A stretch of DNA of 64,000 nucleotides, taken from contig OZ242299.1 in the NCBI GenBank assembly GCA_965207995.1, forward strand, positions 2,356,001 through 2,420,000. The letters run 5' to 3'. The position numbers were made by a program, and so were the translations under genes. The notes beneath the pieces are model-generated. The model saw nothing but the letters and a program-made list of their open reading frames with translations, made no database searches and had not been told where the DNA came from. This document shows, piece by piece, positions 58,699 through 64,000 of the stretch. Each line of letters begins with the position of its first letter. Position 1 is the stretch's first letter. Source of the DNA: DAOUKH01 sp965207995 (GTDB lineage Bacteria > Chloroflexota > Dehalococcoidia > SHYB01).

Positions 58699-59913
58699 TT
58701 ATGGAGTTTGGCCGTCCTCCGGCGGCTGGGCTTGGGCCTGGGTCACCACCGGCAGTCCCCAGAGCTTGATGAAGCCCTCGGCGGCCTCGTGTTCGAAGGC
58801 GTCCTCCTCACCGTACGTCGACAGGTCGAGCCGGTAAAGCGGGGCTTCGGCTTCCCGGCCCACCACGACGGCCCCGCCGCGGTGCAGCCGCACCCGCACC
58901 GAGCCGGTGACGTGGCGCTGCGTACTGGCGACGTAGGCGGCGAGGTCGCGGCGCATCGCCGAGAACCACTGCCCGTTGTAGACCAAGTCGCTGTACTCCT
59001 GCGCGACCCGCTCCTTGAAGCGGAGCTGGTCCTTGGCCAGCGTGACCCCCTCCAATGCCTTGTGGGCCAGCATCAGTACCGTGGCCGCCGGCGCCTCGTA
59101 GATCTCGCGGGACTTGATGCCCACGAGCCGGTTCTCCACGTGGTCGATGCGGCCGACGCCGTGCTCGCCCGCGATGGCGTTCAGCCGCTCGATCAGCTGC
59201 ACGCCGCCGAGGGCGTCGCCGTTGAGCGCCACCGGCGTACCGCGCTCAAATCCGATCGTGACGTAAGCGGCCTCGTCGGGCGTGTCGTTCGGCGGTCGCG
59301 TCCACGCATAGGCGTCCTCGGGCGGCTCGTTGGCCAAGTCTTCGAGCACGCCGCCCTCAATGCTGCGGCCCCAGAGGTTCTCGTCGATGGAGAACGGCTT
59401 CTCCAGTGAGACCGGCACCGGAATGCCGTGGCGCTTGGCGTAGGCGATCTCCTCGGCGCGGTCCGTCATGTCCCACTCGCGGGCGGGCGCGATGACGCGG
59501 AGGCTGGGGTCGAGGGCGCGGGTGCTCACGTCGAGGCGCACCTGGTCGTTGCCCTTGGCGGTGCAGCCGTGGGCGATGGCGGTGGCCCCCTCCTGGCGCG
59601 CCACGCCGACCATCAGCTCGGCGATCAGCGGGCGGCCCAGAGCGGTGCAGAGGGGATAGACGCCCTCGTACATGGCGTTGGCGTGCAGCGCCGGAAAGAC
59701 GAAGTCGTCGACGAACCGCGCGCGGGCGTCCTCGACGTAGGCCGCCGTCGCGCCCGCCGCCAGCGCCTTCTCCTTCGCCGCGCCGAGGTCGACGTCGCCG
59801 CCGAGGTCGGCGGTGACGGTGACCACGTCCATGCCGTAGTGCTCTTGCAGCCAGCGGATGGCGACGGACGTGTCGAGCCCGCCGCTGTACGCCAGCACGA
59901 CCTTATCGCTCAT
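58699..59913 (-). CDS. argG: Argininosuccinate synthase
   Basis: A 404-residue ArgG: ATP loop LAYSGGLDTSVAIRWLQE at residues 7-24, AHGCTAKGNDQVR near 115-127, EWDMTDRAEEIAYAKRHGIP, SIEGGVLEDL and a C-terminal GQWFSAMRRDL. It joins citrulline and aspartate with ATP. Gene order on the minus strand is argD, argG, maoC, argH, rpe. Confidence 0.96.
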   Translation of the reverse strand: MSDKVVLAYSGGLDTSVAIRWLQEHYGMDVVTVTADLGGDVDLGAAKEKALAAGATAAYVEDARARFVDDFVFPALHANAMYEGVYPLCTALGRPLIAELMVGVARQEGATAIAHGCTAKGNDQVRLDVSTRALDPSLRVIAPAREWDMTDRAEEIAYAKRHGIPVPVSLEKPFSIDENLWGRSIEGGVLEDLANEPPEDAYAWTRPPNDTPDEAAYVTIGFERGTPVALNGDALGGVQLIERLNAIAGEHGVGRIDHVENRLVGIKSREIYEAPAATVLMLAHKALEGVTLAKDQLRFKERVAQEYSDLVYNGQWFSAMRRDLAAYVASTQRHVTGSVRVRLHRGGAVVVGREAEAPLYRLDLSTYGEEDAFEHEAAEGFIKLWGLPVVTQAQAQPPEDGQTP

Positions 59914-59985
59914 TGGAGCCCTTCATCGATATGATTCGCCCCGTTCGAAGGGGTCTTGGACCGCACGGGCCGCTCATGGCCCCGG

Positions 59986-61185
59986 CTAGAGGCCCTTGGC
60001 CTTCGCGACCTGCGACAGCGCGGCGCTCAGCTTCTCGACCCCTTCGTCGATCTCTGCATCGGTTACTACCAAGGGAGGCATGAGACGGATGGAGGTCGGC
60101 CGCGGCGAATTGACCAGCAGCCGGTTCTCCAGGCACGCCGTGAGAACGTCGGGCGCGATCTCCACGGAGAATTCGATGGCCTGCAGAAGGCCGCGGCCCC
60201 GCGCTCCCGTGACGAACGGGTAGGTCTCCCGGAGCTTGTCGAGGCCCGCGCTCAGACGCTCCCCGGCGCGGCGCGTATTCACCAGGACGTGCCCGTTGAC
60301 CACCTCGTTCACCACCGCCGCGGCCACGGCGCAGGTCAGCGGGTTCCCGCCGTAGGTCGAGCCGTGGTCGCCGGGAGTGAAGACCGCCGCCTTGTCATTG
60401 GCGAGGAAGGCCCCGATGGGGACGCCACCGCCCATCCCCTTCGCCAGGGTCATGATGTCGGGCTCGGCCCCGAATTGCTGATAGGCGAACAGCGTGCCCA
60501 GTCGGCCGACGCCGGTCTGCACTTCGTCGAGGATGAGGAGCAACCCCTGTTCGTCGCACCAGGCCCGGACCGCGGCCAGATAGCCCTCGTCGGGGACGAT
60601 CACGCCGGCCTCGCCCTGAACCGCCTCGAGCATCACCGCGCACGTCTTTTCCGTGGTGGCGTCCATGATCGCCTCCACGTCGTCGTAGGGCACGTTGACG
60701 AAGCCCTCGGGGATCGGTTCGTAGTTCGCCTGGTGGGCGGGCTGCCCTGTCGCCGACACCATCGCCAGCGTCCTGCCGTGGAAGGAGTTGAGCGCCGTGA
60801 TGACCTCGTAGGCGCCGTCGCGGTGCAGGCGACCGTACTTCCGCGCCAGCTTGACCGCCCCCTCGTTGGCTTCCGCGCCGCTGTTGCAGACGTAGATGCG
60901 GCTCATGCAGCTGTTGTCGATGAGCAGCTCCGCGAGCTGAAGCTGGGGAATGGTGTAGAACTGGTTCGAGGCCTGGATCAGCCGCCGACCCTGCTCCTCC
61001 AACGCCTTGACGATGATGGGGTGGCAATGGCCGAGCGTGTCGACGGCCCAGCCGCCCACGAAGTCGAGGTACTCGTTCCCCTCGTCGTCCCATATCCGGA
61101 CGCCCTCGCCGCGCTCGATGGTGAGCGGAACGCGCCGCCCCGTCGTCATGTAGACGCGCGACTCTAGCTCCTGCCACTTACTCAA
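59986..61185 (-). CDS. argD: Acetylornithine/succinyldiaminopimelate-type aminotransferase
   Basis: A 399-residue class III PLP aminotransferase. The N-terminal ELESRVYMTTGRR precedes the domain LDFVGGWAVDTLGHCHP, then CNSGAEANEGAVKLARKY, SFHGRT, LILDEVQTGVGRLG and the PLP-Lys region TLAKGMGGGVPIGAF, then GSTYGGNPL. The frame is open far upstream, but the TTG at 61185 follows GGAGG at 5-nt spacing and gives the normal family start. As the first gene of the arg run it most likely acts as ArgD, though a lysine-pathway role cannot be excluded. Confidence 0.93.
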   Translation of the reverse strand: MSKWQELESRVYMTTGRRVPLTIERGEGVRIWDDEGNEYLDFVGGWAVDTLGHCHPIIVKALEEQGRRLIQASNQFYTIPQLQLAELLIDNSCMSRIYVCNSGAEANEGAVKLARKYGRLHRDGAYEVITALNSFHGRTLAMVSATGQPAHQANYEPIPEGFVNVPYDDVEAIMDATTEKTCAVMLEAVQGEAGVIVPDEGYLAAVRAWCDEQGLLLILDEVQTGVGRLGTLFAYQQFGAEPDIMTLAKGMGGGVPIGAFLANDKAAVFTPGDHGSTYGGNPLTCAVAAAVVNEVVNGHVLVNTRRAGERLSAGLDKLRETYPFVTGARGRGLLQAIEFSVEIAPDVLTACLENRLLVNSPRPTSIRLMPPLVVTDAEIDEGVEKLSAALSQVAKAKGL

Positions 61186-61218
61186 GAGGTCCTCCCGCCG
61201 CCCCCAACGGCACGACCC

Positions 61219-61224
61219 ATTATA
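61219..61224 (-). promoter_or_regulatory. -10 box of the arginine operon
   Basis: A perfect TATAAT on the minus strand in the 59-nt gap between the thiolase stop and the argD start, without a clear -35. It marks the likely start of an argD-argG-maoC-argH-rpe transcript. Confidence 0.5.
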
Positions 61225-61244
61225 GGCCATGCCCCTGGGCGGAG

Positions 61245-62423
61245 TTACAGGGCTTCGAGGGCGAGAGCCACCGCGCCGCCGCCGCCGTGGCAGACGACGG
61301 CCATGCCCCGCTCGACGTCGCGCTCCCTCATCGCGTGCATCAACGTGACCACGATGCGGGCGCCGCTGGCCCCGATGGGATGGCCGATGGCGACGGCCCC
61401 GCCGCGGACGTTGACGCGGTCCCAGTCCCAGCCGAGTACGCCGCCGTTGGCAAGGACCTGCGCGGCGAAGGCCTCGTTGACCTCGATGAGGCCGTAGTCG
61501 CCGAGCTCGGCGCCGGTCTTCTCGAGAAGGCGTTGCGTGGCGAGCACCGGGGCATCGAAGAGCCAGGCGGGGTCGAGGGCGGCGTGGGCGTAGCCGATGA
61601 TACGGGCCATCGGTCTGGAGCCGTTGCCTTCGGCTCGCGCGCCGTCCATGACGACGACGCTGGCCGCGCCGTCGCTGATTTGCGAGGCGTTGCCCGCAGT
61701 GACGCTGTCGCCGGGCGGGAAGGCGGCCCGCAGCTTGCCGAGCGTCTCCGGCGTCACCCCCTCGCGGGGGCCTTCGTCGCGGGTGACGGTGATCGTTTCC
61801 TTCCGGGCACGGACCTCGATCGGTACGATCTCGTCCTCGACGAGGCCCTCGCCCGCCGCGGCGAGGGCGCGGTGGTGGCTGCGTGCGGCGAAGGCGTCCT
61901 GCGCCTCGCGGGTGACGGCGTACTTTCCGGCGATGGCCTCGGCGGAGTCGCCCATGTGGTGGTTCTCGAACGGGCACCAAAGCCCGTCGGCGATCAGATG
62001 GTCGGTCGCGGCGACGTCGCCCATGCGGAAGCCGGTTCGGCTGTCGACGAGCATGTGCGGGGCGCGGGACATGTTCTCCATGCCGCCTGCGGCGACCACC
62101 TTGGCGTCGCCGCACTGCACCGCCTGGGCGGCGAGGATGATCGCCTGCATGCCGGAGGCGCAGACCTTGTTGATGGTGAGCGCCGAGGCTGAGTCGGGGA
62201 CGCCGGCGCCGATGGCGGCCTGGCGCGCCGGCGCCTGCCCCACGCCGGCGGAGAGCACGTTGCCCATGACGGTGTAGTCGACGTCGCCGGGATCGATCGA
62301 AGCGCGCTCCAGGCTCGCCTCGATGGACTTGGCGCCGAGCTCGGTGGCGGGGACGCCGGCGAAGGCGCCGCCAAACTTTCCGATGGGCGTACGTGCGGCT
62401 CCGGCGATGACGATCTCTTTCAT
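61245..62423 (-). CDS. Thiolase family protein (acetyl-CoA acetyltransferase)
   Basis: A 392-residue thiolase: IVIAGAARTPIGKFGGAF start, the acylated Cys in NKVCASGMQAI near residue 87, NEAFAAQVLANGG and GHPIGASGARI with the His, and VVCHGGGGAVALALEAL at the C-terminus with the second Cys. The active-site set is complete. It is upstream of and codirectional with argD but separated by a -10 box, so it is probably not part of the arg transcript. It differs from the thiolase at 16410 and may use another chain length. Confidence 0.93.
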   Translation of the reverse strand: MKEIVIAGAARTPIGKFGGAFAGVPATELGAKSIEASLERASIDPGDVDYTVMGNVLSAGVGQAPARQAAIGAGVPDSASALTINKVCASGMQAIILAAQAVQCGDAKVVAAGGMENMSRAPHMLVDSRTGFRMGDVAATDHLIADGLWCPFENHHMGDSAEAIAGKYAVTREAQDAFAARSHHRALAAAGEGLVEDEIVPIEVRARKETITVTRDEGPREGVTPETLGKLRAAFPPGDSVTAGNASQISDGAASVVVMDGARAEGNGSRPMARIIGYAHAALDPAWLFDAPVLATQRLLEKTGAELGDYGLIEVNEAFAAQVLANGGVLGWDWDRVNVRGGAVAIGHPIGASGARIVVTLMHAMRERDVERGMAVVCHGGGGAVALALEAL

Positions 62424-62458
62424 GGGGTGGTCTCTCTCTTGGTGGTGTTGCCGAGTCG

Positions 62459-62488
62459 ATTGTAGCCGCTCCGGCGTCCCGGTGTCCC
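62459..62488 (-). promoter_or_regulatory. Predicted promoter of the thiolase gene
   Basis: Minus strand -10 TACAAT (62459-62464) with a weak -35 GGGACA (62483-62488, 18-bp spacing). Confidence 0.4.
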
Positions 62489-62510
62489 ACGGCCCGCGAT
62501 TGCCGCCGCC

Positions 62511-62519
62511 TGCTACGAT
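62511..62519 (+). promoter_or_regulatory. Extended -10 promoter of glyS
   Basis: TGC-TACGAT (62511-62519), the same extended -10 form as at 44980, about 45 nt before the TTG start of glyS. Confidence 0.45.
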
Positions 62520-62566
62520 GGATTCCTGAACACGCTCAGCCCGAAGCGTGCCCTCGGAGGACTCCC

Positions 62567-63907
62567 TTGCCCGACCCTGCCCAACCCGGACCGGTTACGC
62601 TTGAGAAACTCGCCTCCCTCGCCAAACGGCGAGGCTTCATCTTCCAGTCGAGCGAGATCTACGGCGGTATGGCCTCGACGTGGGATTACGGCCCGCTGGG
62701 GGTGCAGCTCAAGCGCAACGTCAAGGACGCTTGGTGGCAGGCCATGGTGCGCGAGCGCGACGACATCGTCGGGCTCGACGCCGCGATCCTGATGCACCCC
62801 AGGGTCTGGGAGGCGTCGGGGCACGTCGCCGGCTTCACCGACCCGCTCGTCGACTGCAAGCAATGCCGCAACCGGTTCCGCGCCGACGACCCCGCGCTGC
62901 CTAGCGGGAACGGGGCCCTCTCGTGCCCGAGCTGCGGCTCGTCCGATCTCACCGAGGCGCGGATGTTCAACCTCATGTTCAAGACGCACGTGGGGCCGGT
63001 TGAGGACGACGCCGCGACGGCCTTTTTGCGGCCCGAGACGGCGCAGGGCATCTTCGTCAACTTCGAGAACGTGCGGACGACGACGCGCAAGAAGCTCCCC
63101 TTCGGCATCGCGCAGCAGGGCAAGTCGTTCCGCAACGAGATCACCACCGGCAACTTCATCTTCCGCAGCCGCGAGTTTGAGCAGATGGAGATGGAGTACT
63201 TCGTGAAGCCCGGCGAGGACGAGGAGTGGTTCGAGTATTGGGTCAAGGAGCGCTTCGACTGGTGGACGCGCCACGGAATCAATGCGGAGAAGCTCCGCAT
63301 CCGGCCGCACGACCCCGACGAGCTTTCCCACTACTCGAAGGGAACGTCGGACATCGAGTACGCCTTCCCCTGGGGCTGGGGCGAGCTTGAAGGGATCGCG
63401 AACCGCGGCGCCTTCGACCTGACGCAGCACGGCGAGTACAGCGGGAAGGCGCTCAAGTACTTCGACGACGAGTCGAAGGAGAGTTTTGTTCCCTACGTGA
63501 TCGAGCCGGCATCCGGCGCCGACCGCGGCGTGCTGGCCTTCCTCGCCGATGCCTACGACGAGGAGCAGGACAAGGACGAGGTGCGCGTCGTGCTGCGCTT
63601 CAGCCCGAGCATCGCGCCGGTGAAGGTCGCCGTCCTCCCACTGAGCCGCAAGGAGCCGCTACGCGAGCTGGCCCGCTCCGTCTACGACGACCTCCGGGGC
63701 CGCTGGGACGTGCAATACGACGACGCGCAGTCGATCGGTCGGCGCTACCGCCGCCAGGACGAGATCGGCACGCCGCTCTGCGTCACCGTCGACTTCGACT
63801 CCCTCGACGACCGGCAGGCCACCGTCCGCGAGCGTGACAGCATGGAGCAAGTCCGCCTCCCCATCGCCGACCTCGCCGCCCACCTGAGCGAGCGCTTGGA
63901 CGGATAA
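62567..63907 (+). CDS. glyS: Glycyl-tRNA synthetase (dimeric, class II)
   Basis: A 446-residue alpha2-type GlyRS: LAKRRGFIFQSSEIYGGMAS, YGPLGVQLKRNVKDAWW, motif 2 FLRPETAQGIFVNF and IAQQGKSFRNEITTGNFIFR (catalytic Arg), then a C-terminal anticodon-binding domain. Two Cys pairs (CKQCRNRF near 104 and CPSCGSSDL near 125) form a zinc insertion. It is shorter than many homologues and lacks extra inserts. The TTG start follows GGAGG. Confidence 0.96.
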   Translation: MPDPAQPGPVTLEKLASLAKRRGFIFQSSEIYGGMASTWDYGPLGVQLKRNVKDAWWQAMVRERDDIVGLDAAILMHPRVWEASGHVAGFTDPLVDCKQCRNRFRADDPALPSGNGALSCPSCGSSDLTEARMFNLMFKTHVGPVEDDAATAFLRPETAQGIFVNFENVRTTTRKKLPFGIAQQGKSFRNEITTGNFIFRSREFEQMEMEYFVKPGEDEEWFEYWVKERFDWWTRHGINAEKLRIRPHDPDELSHYSKGTSDIEYAFPWGWGELEGIANRGAFDLTQHGEYSGKALKYFDDESKESFVPYVIEPASGADRGVLAFLADAYDEEQDKDEVRVVLRFSPSIAPVKVAVLPLSRKEPLRELARSVYDDLRGRWDVQYDDAQSIGRRYRRQDEIGTPLCVTVDFDSLDDRQATVRERDSMEQVRLPIADLAAHLSERLDG

Positions 63908-63909
63908 TC

Positions 63910-63950
63910 CTTAAGCCTCTCTCCTTGTGGGGGAGATTGAGAGAGAGCAC
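63910..63950 (-). repeat. CTCTCTC hairpin repeat, copy 11 (inverted)
   Basis: In the minus direction: GTGCTCTCTCTCAATC, TCTCCCCC with a shortened complementary arm, then AGAGGCTTAAGG. It lies between glyS and the end of a convergent gene, the only copy seen in this orientation. Confidence 0.75.
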
Positions 63951-63962
63951 CCACCACGAGGA

Positions 63963-64000
63963 TCAGGCGCGGCTCCTGATGGCTTCCTTGAACCTATCAC
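63963..64000 (-). CDS. C-terminal tip of an unidentified gene
   Basis: The last 12 codons of a minus-strand frame ending RFKEAIRSRA and a TGA at 63963-63965. The amphipathic ending looks like a protein C-terminus and the repeat before it fits a gene end, but too little is visible to name it. Confidence 0.35.
   Translation of the reverse strand, partial: DRFKEAIRSRA

Noticed and set aside
61186..62490. A continuous 834-codon frame joining argD to sequence upstream
   Set aside because: The upstream part is an off-frame reading of the thiolase gene, and the TTG at 61185 with GGAGG gives the normal aminotransferase start.

Overview
The window is high-GC bacterial chromosome, densely coded on both strands. 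It carries two tRNA genes, core housekeeping genes (pheS/pheT, argS, glyS, rpmB, mutS2, rarA, recG) and many acyl-CoA and amide-metabolism genes. The gene content (several CaiB/BaiF CoA-transferases, LLM flavoenzyme, hydantoinase A/B family genes, an rpmB/fakA/degV-recG neighbourhood) fits Chloroflexota, perhaps a Dehalococcoidia/SAR202-type lineage. That placement is inferred from gene content; there is no 16S gene or other decisive marker here.

Layout. 1-8.4 kb (minus strand): a tightly overlapping operon of two HyuA-type ATPase subunits, a zinc-binding gamma-type subunit and a HyuB-type subunit, the subunit set of acetophenone/acetone-type carboxylases, followed by a URO-D-like gene, a DUF1330 gene and a truncated TPP enzyme. 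8.4-9.8 kb: the two subunits of a 3-oxoacid CoA-transferase, tail to tail. 9.8-10.7 kb: a gene-poor stretch with a LexA-like palindrome. 10.7-16.3 kb: rarA, mutS2 and selA, separated by dispersed repeats. 16.4-23.8 kb: thiolase, tRNA-Ala, cupin, SRPBCC, STAS, enoyl-CoA hydratase, a MaoC pair and a tandem CaiB fusion. 23.8-24.9 kb: an IS110-type insertion sequence with a candidate bridge RNA. 25-30 kb: a stand-alone ftsZ behind a promoter flanked by two identical palindromes, then thrB, lysC, a glycosyltransferase and a CoA-binding protein. 30-34 kb: a TPR protein, cobalamin adenosyltransferase, lipoprotein hydrolase, hisH and hisA. 34-41 kb: crotonase, tRNA-Gly, a hydantoinase flanked by two isochorismatase-fold proteins, LLM flavoenzyme, acyl-CoA dehydrogenase, VOC protein. 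41-50 kb: pheST, two CaiB genes, an RDD protein, argS and a lower-GC zinc-finger orphan. 50-56 kb: a DegV-RecG fusion, fakA, rpmB. 55.8-61.2 kb: argD-argG-maoC-argH-rpe. 61-64 kb: thiolase, glyS and the tip of one more gene.

How the genes work together. Catabolic genes dominate: carboxylation or hydrolysis by Hyu-type enzymes, opening of cyclic amides, CoA transfer, beta-oxidation-like steps (ACAD, crotonases, MaoC hydratases) and thiolytic cleavage would feed acetyl-CoA. Biosynthetic blocks cover threonine/lysine, histidine (partial) and arginine. Two intergenic repeat families recur at gene ends. The points most worth a second look are the Apc-like carboxylase operon, the IS110 candidate bridge RNA, the paired-palindrome ftsZ promoter, the DegV(FakB)-RecG fusion beside fakA, and enzymes that have lost expected catalytic residues.
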